Assembly: GCA_963691705.1 (NCBI GenBank)
Contig: OY829540.1
Coordinates: forward strand, 43,436,158-43,500,157
Source of the DNA: Viola odorata
Lineage: Eukaryota > Streptophyta > Magnoliopsida > Malpighiales > Violaceae
Direction of reading: 5' to 3'
Length of the DNA: 64,000 nucleotides
Position 1 is the stretch's first letter. Each line of letters opens with the position of its first letter. The translations under genes and the position numbers were made by a program. This document shows, in pieces, positions 52,515-63,998 of this stretch. The notes below the pieces were generated by a model that saw only the letters and a program-made list of their open reading frames with translations, did no database searches and was not told the origin of the DNA.

Positions 52515-55500
52515 TCAAATTCTAGCATAATATAGCTTCAAGCGAGCGATATTCCAAGAGTTGGATAAGGGTGTACCATCGAGTGTCTCCAGATGATAGG
52601 CTCCTTTCCCGACAACGTGGGTGACACGATATGGTCCTTCCCAGTTCGGACTGAGTTTTCCCATTCGTTGTCCTACCGCTCGCTTGTCTCTGAGCACCAA
52701 GTCACCAGTTTTCAGCAACCGCTCTTTTACGCGCCTATTATGATATCGGGCCATCTTTCGTTTGTAATGTTGCGTTTTCAGAAGGATTTCTTCTCAGACT
52801 TCTGGTAACGCATCCAGGTTAGCTCTTAACCTTTCCTCATTCAGTTCCTCACGAAAGTGGGCCACCCGTAGGCTCATGGTTCCAATCTCTACCGGTGTGA
52901 CGGCTTCGGTTCCGCAGGCCAACGCGAAGGGTGTCTCTCCGGTACTAGTCTTAACGGTCATGCGATATGCCCACATCACGTACGGCAGCTCATCAGCCCA
53001 TTTCTTTTTAGACCCTTCTAGATTTTTCTTAATGCCGCCGAGTATGCTCCGATTGGTCACTTCCGCTTGTCCATTAGTTTGCGGGTGAGCCACGGAGGAA
53101 AAGCGTTGCTCGATTCCAAATTCTGAGCACTGGTCTTGAAAGAATTGGCTGGTGAATTGCGTCCCATTGTCGCTGACGAGGACACGGGGAACGCCAAATC
53201 TCATGATAACTTGATGTTTGAAGAAACGCCAAGTTTTTTCCGCCGTGATGGTGGCGACCGCTTCAGCTTCGGCCCACTTGGTGAAATAGTCTACCGCCAC
53301 TATTACGAATTTCAGTTGGGACCTTGCCTTTGGGAATGGACCTAGAATATCGATCCCCCATTTGGCGAAAGGACAGGGGGCGATAATTTCAGATATTTCA
53401 GTGGCGGGTCGCCGAGGAATTTTAGCAAACTCCTAGCACTTAGGGCAAGCTTGCACATAGTTGTGACAATCTTTTCGGATGGTAGGCCAATAGAACCCGG
53501 ACTGGAAGACTTGCGCCGCCAGGGTACCACCTGACACGTGCATACCACACACTCCTTCATGGATTTCGCGCAAGGTATGAAGACCCTCTTACCCCGTTAT
53601 ACACTTGGCAGTAGGGTGAGAGAAACATCTTCGAACCAGATCCCCATCATAGTACGTACAGCGAGCTGCCTGTTTCAGTACCTTCTTCTTTTCAGCGGTA
53701 TCCTCAGGCAGTTCTTCGTGTTTCAAGTATTTAATTACGGGAATTCGCCAGTCGTTCTCACGTTCCTCCACACACAACGACACTTGCTCCTCCATGAAGG
53801 ACGGTACCGATAGCTCATGATAATATATGTCTTTGGGTATAAGCGCTTCCGGATCTGCGGCCAATTTTGCTAGGCTGTCTGCTTCAGCGTTTTCCTCCCT
53901 AGGAATGTGCTCGAAGCTGACTTGCATGCCCTCTTTTTTTATTTCCAATAGTTCTCGCTTTACTTTGGCGAGATATTGAATCATGATAGGTTCACGGGCC
54001 CAAGAATGTCCCAAGACCTGGTCCATTATTAACTTGGAATCGCCACAGATTTTTAGACGCAGGTCTCCTGTTCGTCCAGTATCATGCCTTCCTTTAGAAG
54101 AAAGTCCTTTTCCGATTCTGAGCCCGGCTAGCAACGCCTCATATTCTGCCGCGTTATTAGACAAAGGCTGTAGGATTCGGATGGCATATCGTATGTGCAT
54201 ATCATGTGGCCCATTTATAAAGATTCCAGCCCCAGCCAGCTCTTGGTTTTTGGCTCCATCTACGTGGACGATCCAGAGGTCTGTATAGGTTTCCGGGAAT
54301 GAGAGGTCCATATCTCCCCATTCCGCTTCAGGCACACCTTCTAAGGGGTCCTCCGTAAATGTGCATTCCGCTATGAAATCAGCCAGGATCTGAGCCTTTA
54401 CGGACGGCCGAGACTGATACCTCAATCCATATTGCTCTAACTCGAGCGCCCAGATCAACATCCTCCCGGAAGATTCAGGCTTTCGAAATATCCTTTTCAG
54501 GGGCTGGTCCGTGAGAACAATAATGGAGTAAGACTGGAAATATCGGTCCATTTTACGGGTGGCTTGTATAAGAGCGAATGCTATCTTTTCGATTCGGGCG
54601 TATCGCAATTCTGCACCTTTAAGAACGTGGCTCACAAAATAGACTGGGCGATGAGAGTGGCTGTCGTCGCGAACAAGGACGGCACTGACCACTTCGTCTG
54701 CAGCGCCAAGATACAATTGCCTGCCTCGGGCCTTGTCAATAATAAGTCGGATGACAGATAATCTTTCAGGCCGATAAATGCTTCCTCGCATTCAGGGGTC
54801 CACCCGAACGAGGCTTTGTTCCGTATAACTTTGAAAAAAGGGAGACACTTCTCTCCTTGCTTAGAAATGAACCGTCCAAGGGCGATGACTCGCCCTGTAA
54901 GTCTTTGTACTTCTTTGACGGTTCTGGGCGATATCATGTCTTGTATCGCTTTGACCTTCAAAGGGTTGGGCAGGATACCTTTTTGGCTGACGACGTAGCC
55001 CAAAAATTTTCCCGTTTGGAATGCGAACATACATTTCCGGGGGTTCAGCTTCATGTGATACCTTTTCATTACGCCGAAGACTTCTTCTAAGTCTCGCAGG
55101 TGATCTTGAAAATGCACTTTTTACCAATATATCATCAACGTACGCCTCTACGTTCCTCCCAATCTGTTCTTCGAATATTTTGTTGGCCATACGTTGGAAT
55201 GTCGCCCCGGCGTTTTTCAATCCGAACGGCATCGCCGTATAACAGTAAGTGGCCTTTGGAGTGAGAAACGCAGTCTTTTCTTCATCTTCCCGGGCCATGG
55301 GGATTTGATGGTACCCAGAGTTGGCATCTAGTGAGCTTAAATAAGCGTATCCAGCAGTCTGATCAACCAGTTGATCTATCCGAGGAAGCGGGTAACAATC
55401 CTTAGGGCAGGCATCATTTAAATCAGTAAAGTCGATGCACATGCGCCAATCCCCGTTGGGCTTAGGAACAAGAACAGGGTTCGCTAGCCAGGTGGGATAT

Positions 55501-58373
55501 TGAATTTCGCGAATGAACCCCGCGTTGAGGAGCTTCGCTACCTCTTTATCCACGGCCAACGCCTTTTCATTAGAGAACGTGCGCCGCTTTTGCTGCACCG
55601 GTCTGGCCTCTGGGTCGACATTGAGTCGATGTTCGGCTACTTCACGCGATATACCTGGCATATCTGCGGGTTTCCACGCGAAGTCTCCTTGACATTTGTT
55701 TAGCAGTCGGGCTAGTTGGAGGTTTTCCGCTGTGCTAAGTTTTTCACTAATCAGGAAGCTTGCCTCCTCTATTCCAATTGCTGGAACGGGTACCATCTTA
55801 TCCAAAGGTTGAGCGTGCTTCTCATCGCTTTGCTCATAGGGATCTGCCGCTATACACACGTACCTATCGCAGCTTCTTTGAGTCATAAGCGAATAGCATT
55901 CTGCTGCTAGTTTTTGATCACCCTTTATGGTTACTACCCCATCCCAGGAGGGGTATTTCATCTTCAAATGCTTCTGAGATATCACGGCGCCGAAGCGATT
56001 GAGAAAAGGTCGTCCGAGCACGACATTGTAAGGCAAATTCAGATCCACCACAAGAAATAATAAGTTTTCTGATCGCTTGTAGGTGTCCTCCTGGAAATAT
56101 ATTGGCAGAGTAATTACTCCGGTGACGGGAATTGGAACTCCATCAACGCCAACTATAGGCCGTTTACTAGGCGTTAGCTCATTAGTGGGACGTTTCATAA
56201 GGTTGTAGGCTTCCAGCGAAAAGAGATTTACTGCACTCCCATTATCAATGAGAGTTCTTCTGATTCCATGACTAGCGATGATGGGTGTGACTACCAAAGC
56301 GTCATTGTGTGGGTAGACAACGCCTTTCTCATCTTCTTCAGAGAAGGACAGTACCATCCGATCCAAAATGCCTATCGCATCTCCCTTCTTCATCGTGCCA
56401 TCTCTTGCGCGCTTTTCTCCTTTCGGGAATGTCAGCTGCTCTGATTCATCCATATAGGGAGTTCCTCCCGCAATGATATTAATCATAGGAATATATTCGT
56501 CATCTATCGTAAGAGTTTCTTTCTCTCTTCCTCCAGAAGGATGATCCTTTTGCTGGGCATGAGGAGGAACAGGTCGTTCATCGGCCGTCCTTTTCAGGGG
56601 GTTATTGCGAGCATCTTCTCTTATCTGGGTGGCAAATTCTCCCAAATATCCTTCCTCCACCAGCCGTTCTATCGCCGTTTTTAATTCTCTACACGCCTCC
56701 GTGGAATGGCCTCTGGCTTTGTTGAATCTACAGTAAGCATTTTCCCTTCTTCCTAAAAGCACTCCTGGTTTTGTAGGCGCGGGATAGCGGATGGGAAGGT
56801 TTCGCTGTTCCGCTATCACTAAAATTTCGGCTCTTGGCACGTTGAGGGAAGGAAAATCTGGGTCGTGCGTTCGATTTTTATAAGAATCCCCGCGACGTCG
56901 AGTGGGGGAGCCACCGGTTTTTCCCTTCAGAGAATGACCCTTTTGTCTGTCAGAGGCCTTGGGGATGTGATCCTTCCGCCTAGCATAATCATCGATAAAA
57001 TGATCCTCAGATAATGGCTTCGCAAGAGCAGCGGTGATTTGAGGCGTCCCCTGTGGCACGCTGTATGTCTGATTTCTATTTTCCTCTTCCTCCATCTTCG
57101 CGTTATTGTGGGCCTTAAGCCTCAATGCATCTAAGGTCAACGGGAGGTCCACCATAAGTGCGTCTTTCAGCTTCCCATAACGGCAATTTCTTTTCAGAGC
57201 TTCTATAGCAAAATCGATAGTAACGCCCGGCGTTAAGGACATTTCCAGATCGAAGCGGCTGAGAAAATCCTTCAAGGATTCTTGAGGCGTTCGCTGTATG
57301 TCAAATAACGCGGCGGTAGATTTCCTGATTGGAATCGCAGTGCTAAATCTGCTCCGAAATTTAGCTTCTAGCTGTGCGAAATTGATAATGGATCCACTGG
57401 GAAGACCTTCAAACCAGAGACGCGCAACGCCCGATAGCGTCATAACAAATATTTGGCACAGCGCCGCATCGCTGTGGGTCTGAAACTGAACAAAATCTTT
57501 TACTTTATTAATATGGGAGATGGGATCCTTCGTTCCATCATAAGTGTCAGCGGGAAGCTTTACACGTCGACTGACTCGGTGACGCCTTATGCGACGGCTA
57601 AATGGGTGACCAGATGTATCATCAAGAATTTCACGCGGTTGACGCGGAGGAGACATTTCAGCCTGACGCCCTCTGTCTCGTGGTCCTGGGGTAAAATGTC
57701 GCCTAGGAGATCGACTGCGACTCCTGTATGAACGACTTTGATGCCTTCGGCTACTGGACCTGTCACTGTATTCAGGAGACAAACTTCCGCGGACTCCTTC
57801 CCTCCGTCCGTCCCACCGGTTCCTCATCCCCTCAAGTTGCCCGCCTCCCTGTAGGGAGAGACCTTGCGGCATTTGTGGTACATAGGCCTCTAATCTTGCC
57901 TGAGTAAGCTGCCCAACACTACTCCGAAGATTTCCAGCGGATAAAGGCATCTGGAGGTTTTCTGGAAACAACGGTGACAAAGGTCGATCAGCAACAATAG
58001 ATGGAGTAAACATGACGTGAGGAGGGAGACTAGATCCAGAAGCGCCGGGAGTGCCTCTCGCGGCCATTTCAGTCAGATACTCCAGCCGAGCACGAAGGGT
58101 CGCTATTTCCATAGTCAAGGGATGTTCACGGCTGAGTACAGATTCTCTCGAAAGAGGAGTAGAAAAATCAGATCCCGCCATCTGGGATGACAAAATGTCT
58201 ACTTGCGAGGAACCCAGTCCTCCAACAATTCCAGTCGAATGGTCCAGGGGTCCTGGAATGACGGGTTGCGTCGTCATCGAGAGATTAGCAGTAATAGCGG
58301 GAAACAACTGTCTGCGAATTTGGAAAGGAATACTAGAAGATGATGATCGGATCGGCTCCGATTCTGTGGTCAT
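52515..58373 (-). pseudogene. Tat-2 gag-pol polyprotein
   Basis: The likely start is the ATG at 58373 (MTTESEPIRS, comparable to MTSKQQ in Tat-1), although the frame is open from 58508 inside the LTR. In order: Arg/Ser-rich basic part, gag domain (about 57540-57160; HINKVKDFVQFQTHSDAALC, LWFEGLPSGSI), zinc-knuckle-like YCRFNKARGHSTEAC, and protease (LIDNGSAVNLFS). Reverse transcriptase has MCIDFTDLNDACPKDCYPLP and YVDDILVKS, with frameshifts near 55118 and 54716. Its RNase H is followed by a second archaeal-type RNase H (HVDGAKNQELAGAG, NNAAEYEALLAGL, GDSKLIMDQV) and integrase ([35 protein letters not shown]) with its tail ending at 52515. Stops at 53589, near 53435 and at 52794 break integrase. 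The dual RNase H places it in the Tat lineage. Confidence 0.92.
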
Positions 58374-58425
58374 GATCGTTCCGATCTTCCGACTAAACTG
58401 TAGTGAATGACGTCGGGTGTACATT

Positions 58426-58947
58426 TGATAAGATTCGATGTTGATCTTGTGAGATTCTGCCTCACGTATGATCGGAACAGTAGTGAATGACGTCGGGTGT
58501 ACCTGCACAGCGCCGGAGGGGGAGCTCCGGCGTAGACACTCCGATGCTTAAGTCAGTATGGGTTTTTAAAGTAGCAGGGGTTTCTCTGGGTGAATCTGAC
58601 CGTACCTCCTTATAGAAAAAGATGGGGTATTTATAGAATCTGGACAGCGATACCTGGCGATACCAACAAAGGCGCCATTTGATGATGACGTCACAGGCGA
58701 TATCAGTTGATGACGTCAGGGGTGATGTCGCGTGAGGCTGTCGGGAGCGATAACCTTGTTGGTTCCTAGGACGGGATGACGCCGTGCGTATAGAGTCGCG
58801 TGAGTCCCCCCCCGCTGAAGTCGACCATCCTAGGAGTCCATCGCTGATTCTTGGGCGATACATTGATATCTGTGTAGGCCGTCTGGGAAACCGCTCCGAC
58901 AAGAGTCACTTGTAGTAGGACCGTCAGGGCTATCTCAGTTGTTATCA
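58426..58947 (-). repeat. Tat-2 5' LTR
   Basis: 522 bp, same ends as 43092-43613. Unlike Tat-1, no recognisable primer-binding site follows its inner end. Instead a 22 bp stretch (TAGTGAATGACGTCGGGTGT at 58401-58420 and onward) repeats LTR sequence found at 58482-58503. Confidence 0.93.
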
Positions 58948-59168
58948 ATCCTGGTATGCGCGCTACGTCAGATGCGAATATGTCTAGGCCAAGATCCAGG
59001 CCTAGACTCGGGTAATGTTGCTCCAGCTCTCTTCTATTCAGATTCCTCAAAAGCTGCCTTCCAGATCAGATCTGCTAAGATGTGGGAAAACAAGGATAAA
59101 TCAGCAGATTTACTGTCCAAAATAACTAGTAAATGGACAATAAAACATGATGAAATACAATGCAATCA
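58948..59168 (-). repeat. Athila-D 3' LTR, proximal part
   Basis: On the minus strand it starts TGATTGCATTGTATTTCATC right after GTTTAAGTGTGGGGAGTT, the polypurine-like site (59169-59187). It aligns with the start of the Athila-E LTR (18009 downward), which also begins TGATTG, and is interrupted after 220 bp by Tat-2. Confidence 0.75.
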
Positions 59169-60257
59169 AACTCCCCACACTTAAACTATGCTTGCCCCCA
59201 AGCGTACAGACTCAAAGACTCTCAAAAATAACAACACATCAAAAATAAAACACACATCCTGAACCCCCCGGACTTTCTCAATTTCAGATTGCTTACCCTT
59301 CCACTGGATCTGCCAAGACACTTCAATAAGATATCCAATGCAAGACTAACAAGGAATGATCAATACCCCAAACATACACCTTCCACATGGTATCAAGACA
59401 CCCTACTAGATAAGATTGATAAGAAAAAGGGGAACAGAGTTAACCAAAAATTTGAGTCCCACCGAATGTCGTCTATCCATAAGTGCCTAAAGACTTGGTG
59501 CCATTTAAATCACTTTGACAGATTTATTTTTCTTCTCTTATTTTCTTTTATGTCCTAATTTTTTTTTTCTTTTTCTTTTGACATGTCAAGTGTCCTTTGT
59601 ATGTTTACAGACACGGCACATAGACAGAGCTTGTCCTTTTCAGCGGGGACTTCCACCTTTGCTATGTCTGTCCTATGACATTCCAACACCTTATTTGCCT
59701 CACACTACAAGTAGATAGAACGACACACTCAAATCAGCTAACCCCATCATCCTAAGAAGAGTTAAGGTACTAGCTAAGTGTCCCTACGACCATGTGGATG
59801 ATTAATGTTTGGGAAACATCAGATAACATGCCCCTTAGGCATTGATCATTTACGCTCATTTGCTTCCCTGTTACTAAAGCATTGTATCCCCTAGGAAAGT
59901 GTCTAAATGCAGTCTCACCAAAAGACTAAATAATCTAAGCAAGAAAACAGGGATTTAGATGTGCACTCACAACAGACTCAAAACATGCAGAAAAATACAA
60001 ATAAAAATCATGCATTTGACAGACTCTATACTGGACAAACTGACATAGAAATAAAAAATTAAGACACATTAATTTGTCTCACAAAAACAGACGCAAAACA
60101 CATAATCAAACATTCAATATTAACAAAACGCAAGACATATTTAACACCCTCCCCACACTTAAAAATACACAATGTCCTCATTGTGTGGAGAGGCAAAAAA
60201 ATAAAAACAGAAAAGAAAGTAAAGAAAAGAAAAGTACGACCTGGGGGCAGAAGCAAC
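59169..60257 (-). other. Athila-D 3' untranslated region
   Basis: No gene. Two purine-rich AAGTGTGGGGAG sites occur on the minus strand, at about 60150-60165 (after CAATGAGGACATTGTG) and at 59172-59183 next to the LTR, about 1 kb apart. The duplicated polypurine motif is shared with Athila-E at 7141-7155. Confidence 0.55.
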
Positions 60258-62447
60258 TCATGTCGCTGGGGTCTTGGGGTCTTGGCCAGAGGCTTGGCCT
60301 AGATCAGGGGCAGGAGAGGTCATTGGCTTGGGCTCTTTTGGAGGAGGAGGAGGCATCGACGGGCGGGATGCGTTTGCTAGCTGTGCCGATGGCTGGGGTT
60401 CATCCTCCTCATCAGAAGATTCGGAGTCACTTTCGGAGCTCAGATTGTCATGGAGATCCTTGAGGAGCTTGAAATGAGCCTGGAGATGCTGATAAACGTG
60501 GAGGACATTTGTCCTCATGAGCTTCATCTGCTCAAGGAGGACGTCCTGCCTGTCATTAAGACATTGGGCCCACTGAGGCACCACATTTCTGATGGGTGCT
60601 TGATTCTGGTCTTGGCCCTTGTCTTGGCCAAGACGATCGAGGATGATCTTCTGCTGCTCAAGGATGAGCAGCTGGCGAGCTTGGAATTCTCTTGCCCACT
60701 CTGGTGGCTCACTGGTGCTACTGGCAGGGGGGTCTTGGCAAGCGTCTTGGCCTAGATCGGCTGCAGTAGCAGGAATGGTGGTGTCTTGGCCAGCGTCTTG
60801 GCCTAGATCCTGGGCAAGATCGCCCTCTGCTTCTTCTCCAGGGATGACAATTGGACACAGCTTGTACTTCCCTCCATTTTTCTTCGAGAAGATGTGGTCC
60901 CCTACTGGTGTAAAACCTGTATTACAAGCAACAAACTCTCCTTCCAAATGGAAATGTCCCATTTGGTCGAAGGATCTAAAATCCAGGATTTTGGGGGAGC
61001 AATATCTATGCAAATCAGAAGCAGCAGGATCTAAACTAGCAGTTTGAATAGCAAGCCAAGTAATCAATGATCCAAAAATTAATTTGGTTTTAGACTCACG
61101 TGCATGCAATACTTGAACCAAATACAAGCCTAAGTTGACCTTTTTCTTGTGCATAATGCACCATAACAGAAACAATTCAGACTTGGCTAAATTTCCAGAG
61201 ACCTTTGTCTTCCCCGAAAGGTTGATAGACAAGGTTCTATGGAGCATTCTAAGCGCAGGGTTTAAAATGGCATGTGCCTTAGAGTTCCTATCAAACTTAG
61301 CATTTTTATCACTCGTGATCTCCCTAAAAGCAACATTATTATCCCAATCTTGGGGATAATCAAAAATAGCTTCATCAGTAAAAGCAAATCCTAGTAAAGC
61401 ATTGAAGGCATCAACAGACAAGTGGCTCCACTTATCACACAACCTAAAATTAATCACATCAGGAGCAGCAAAATCTGGTTTGTCTCTACCCCTAACATAC
61501 AAGGTGTCCTCATCAAACCAGAAGGTTGTGTGAAATTCAAGACATAGTTCAGTAAAAGCATCACACTCAACAGACATAAAAGGGACCCAACCAATCGCAT
61601 ACACATATTCCCTAATTTTATCCCCTAATGCCATCTCATTCAAAAAATCAAACTCTAATCGAGCAAAAGCAGGGATATCACAGGCATGCATATCTCGCAA
61701 TTTGGCTTTAAGGTCTGGCGTATCAAAATTCAACCAGCCTTTGAGTGTGTGCAGAGGAGGAAGAGATCGTACCTTAGGAGTCTTGGCCAAGACTAAATCG
61801 TCTTCATCGTCCTCAATTGGGTCCTCCACGACCACCTTCTGCTTCCCTTTGTTCTTGGCAGTGGAAGGAGCGGCAGTGGCCTTGCTCTGCTTTGGTGGAG
61901 GTGGTGACTGAACTGGAATCGGGGTTTTTGCCGGCTTCTTAGTCGGTGTCCTTTTGTGAGCCACCTGCTTAACTCGCCCGGACTTCTTGGGCGGCGCAGT
62001 GGCTGAATTCTTCTTCGCCGGAGGTGACGATGGTGGTGTGGTAACAGTAGCGGCTGTGGCAGTAGCAGGAGTGGGTTTCTTCGCAGCGGTTGTCGGAGTT
62101 GGGTTGGATGCTCCGGCAGCTGTCATCTTCTTCATTAGCCTGCTCTGGCGCCGGCTGTCTCTGTCTCCCGTCGTCGCCGGAGCAGAGGTCTTCATCCTCT
62201 TCGCGAGAGGAACCCCATCGGACTCCTCATCGGACACGACAACAGCTCGGTCGACTCCCTGGACACTCTCCTCTGATTCCTCGGGTAAGTCATCTTCGGA
62301 GGACATAGAATCGTCATCCCCCAATGCGTTGAGCAACCGTCTCGCAGCGGAGAGGGAACTGGTCGGAAGGGCAGTCGGCTGAGCTCCACGGAGATCATCG
62401 CTCTCCTCAGGGATGTGGGAAGGTGAAGGACGGCTGGGTGCAGTCAT
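60258..62447 (-). CDS. Extra ORF of Athila-D (env-position, Athila ORF-1-like)
   Basis: An intact 729-residue ORF between integrase and 3' LTR. Residues 1 to about 225 are Pro/Thr/Ala/Lys-rich and disordered-looking, with basic clusters (VPLAKRMKTSAP, RVKQVAHKRTPTKKPAKTP) that could direct the protein to the nucleus. Residues about 230-510 form a conserved-looking domain (KLRDMHACDIPAFARLEFDF, FTELCLEFHTTFWFDEDTLY, HLSVDAFNALLGFAF, KSELFLLWCIMHKKKVNLGL). The rest has repeated LGQD/GQD tetrads and acidic runs (SSESDSESSDEEDEPQP). The domain recalls the Athila ORF-1 family. I see no signal peptide and only one weak hydrophobic stretch (IFGSLITWLAIQTA), so an envelope function is not supported by this sequence. 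Its role is unknown. Confidence 0.75.
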   Translation of the reverse strand: MTAPSRPSPSHIPEESDDLRGAQPTALPTSSLSAARRLLNALGDDDSMSSEDDLPEESEESVQGVDRAVVVSDEESDGVPLAKRMKTSAPATTGDRDSRRQSRLMKKMTAAGASNPTPTTAAKKPTPATATAATVTTPPSSPPAKKNSATAPPKKSGRVKQVAHKRTPTKKPAKTPIPVQSPPPPKQSKATAAPSTAKNKGKQKVVVEDPIEDDEDDLVLAKTPKVRSLPPLHTLKGWLNFDTPDLKAKLRDMHACDIPAFARLEFDFLNEMALGDKIREYVYAIGWVPFMSVECDAFTELCLEFHTTFWFDEDTLYVRGRDKPDFAAPDVINFRLCDKWSHLSVDAFNALLGFAFTDEAIFDYPQDWDNNVAFREITSDKNAKFDRNSKAHAILNPALRMLHRTLSINLSGKTKVSGNLAKSELFLLWCIMHKKKVNLGLYLVQVLHARESKTKLIFGSLITWLAIQTASLDPAASDLHRYCSPKILDFRSFDQMGHFHLEGEFVACNTGFTPVGDHIFSKKNGGKYKLCPIVIPGEEAEGDLAQDLGQDAGQDTTIPATAADLGQDACQDPPASSTSEPPEWAREFQARQLLILEQQKIILDRLGQDKGQDQNQAPIRNVVPQWAQCLNDRQDVLLEQMKLMRTNVLHVYQHLQAHFKLLKDLHDNLSSESDSESSDEEDEPQPSAQLANASRPSMPPPPPKEPKPMTSPAPDLGQASGQDPKTPAT

Positions 62448-62978
62448 GGGTGCGAGAGGGGAAAAAGATTGAAAGGATTTTGGGTTTTTGGAGTTTAGGT
62501 TGTGCAGGGGACACTGTGCGATTTTGGGGAAGAAGAAGGAGAAAGGTCTGCTGCTTTTATCTCAGGTGAGAGGTTGGATTTTGTTGGACGTGGGGAGATA
62601 ATGTCAGAGTGGGAGAAGGAATATGCAGAGGTGGTAGATTATTTTCCCACGCTGCCAATTAATTCCATTTAATTAGTTTTTGAAATTGTCTGTTTCAAAA
62701 GCAAATAAAGGCTTTTAATTGACGGCGATGACACGTGTCCCACTAACTCACAAAAAGGCTCTTCACTCGCAAGGTAGTCTAGCTCTAAGTCTTGGCCAAG
62801 ATCTCGGCCAAGACTACTTCAATATCCCCACACTTAATTTCCTGCACAAAAATGAAAATAACCCAGTGAAATCAAATGTGACTAAAAAATTAAATACATC
62901 CTAAAATTAAAAGAAACAAGGGTTGCCTCCCTTGCAGCGCCCTTATTTTAAGTCCTAGGCTCGACTCTCAATTTTTCT
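62448..62978 (-). other. Athila-D spacer between integrase and the extra ORF
   Basis: No gene. It contains the lineage-typical GGGAGGCAACCC block near 62923-62934 (minus strand) and a paired palindrome, AGTCTTGGCCAAGATC plus CTCGGCCAAGACT, at 62790-62817. Confidence 0.7.
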
Positions 62979-63998
62979 TCAGTTGTTTTCTGGTGGCTCG
63001 TCCACCTTTTCAGAAACTTTTTCTTCCTGAAAACCCTCAAAGAACGGTTTCAATCTCTGCCCGTTCACCTTGAGCTCGGCACCTGTTTTCTCATTCCTAA
63101 TATCTACTGCACCATGTGGGTAAATGTTAGTAATAACAAAAGGGCCTTCCCATCTAGTTTTTAGTTTTCCAGGAAACATTTTAAAACGGGAATTATAAAG
63201 AAGAACTTTCTCCCCCTTGTGGAGAGGTTTTCCAATAATCCGCTTGTCATGGTAAGCTTTCATTCTGACCTTGACAATCAGCTGATTGTCATAGGCTTGG
63301 TCTCTCAATTCCTCTAGCTCATGGAGTTGTAGCTTCCTTTCTTGGCCAGCCTCATCACAACTTAGGTTGCACTTCCGTATAGCCCAAAATGCTTTATGTT
63401 GCAACCCTGCTGGTAAGTGGAATGCCTTTCCATAGACTAGCTTGTAAGGTGTCATCCCGATTGGTCCTCTGTAAGCCGTTCGGCAGGCCCACAATGCGTC
63501 ATCTAACCGCTGGCTCCAATCGCGTCTGTCTAGGCCTACTGTCTTGGCCAAGACTGACTTCACCTCTCTATTTGACACTTCGGCTTGGCCGTTTGTCTGA
63601 GGGTGGTAGGCTGTGGATACCCTATGTGTGATGCCATATTTCCTGAAAAGAGAAGATAAAATCTTATTGCAAAAGTGGGTTCCTCGATCACTAATGATCC
63701 CTCGAGGAATTCCAAATCTGTTCAAGATATTAGATTTAATAAAGGAAATAACAGTTCTAGCATCATCATTTTTAGTGGCTTTCGCCTCTATCCATTTTGA
63801 TACATAATCCACAGCTAAGAGAATATATCTGTTGCCAAAAGAAGTGGGAAAAGGTCCCATAAAATCTATGCCCCATATATCAAATATTTCACAAGAAAGA
63901 ATAAAATTCATAGGCATTTCATTTCGGGAACTAATGTTTCCTACTTTTTGACAAGCCGGACAAGTTTTACAAAATAGAAAACTATCCTGAAAAATTGT
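62979..63998 (-). CDS. Athila-D integrase (partial, open at window end)
   Basis: Integrase inserts element cDNA into host DNA. The frame is open to the window edge, so only the last part of the polyprotein is seen. It starts with the CKTCPAC end of the HHCC zinc domain (about 63960), then the catalytic core with [11 protein letters not shown] (first Asp), [11 protein letters not shown] (second Asp) and [15 protein letters not shown] (Glu). The C-terminal part has [37 protein letters not shown] and [14 protein letters not shown], and it ends at 62979. No stop or frameshift is visible. No chromodomain is present, as expected for Athila. It is the intact counterpart of the fragment at 3-461. Confidence 0.92.
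   Translation of the reverse strand, partial: TIFQDSFLFCKTCPACQKVGNISSRNEMPMNFILSCEIFDIWGIDFMGPFPTSFGNRYILLAVDYVSKWIEAKATKNDDARTVISFIKSNILNRFGIPRGIISDRGTHFCNKILSSLFRKYGITHRVSTAYHPQTNGQAEVSNREVKSVLAKTVGLDRRDWSQRLDDALWACRTAYRGPIGMTPYKLVYGKAFHLPAGLQHKAFWAIRKCNLSCDEAGQERKLQLHELEELRDQAYDNQLIVKVRMKAYHDKRIIGKPLHKGEKVLLYNSRFKMFPGKLKTRWEGPFVITNIYPHGAVDIRNEKTGAELKVNGQRLKPFFEGFQEEKVSEKVDEPPENN

Larger units (their letters stand above)
43092..58947 (-). mobile_element. Complete Tat-type Ty3/gypsy retrotransposon (Tat-2), TSD ATCCT
   Basis: The 15,856 bp element reads on the minus strand: 5' LTR 58947-58426, gag-pol 58373-52515, tandem-repeat spacer, antisense gene cassette (plus-strand genes between 44498 and 51396), 3' LTR 43613-43092. 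ATCCT flanks both ends exactly. LTR ends are TGATAA and TTATCA. The two 522 bp LTRs show about five differences by eye, so the insertion is recent. Gag-pol has a few frameshifts and stops and is probably not autonomous now. Its family is distinct from Tat-1, but the proteins and antisense genes are clearly related. Confidence 0.95.

Noticed and set aside
60074..62382. Several plus-strand ORFs of 60-142 codons
   Set aside because: They are shadows of the intact 729-codon minus-strand ORF or lie in the 3' untranslated region.
60258..62447. Retroviral envelope glycoprotein
   Set aside because: The position is right, but signal peptide, cleavage site and membrane anchor are not visible.
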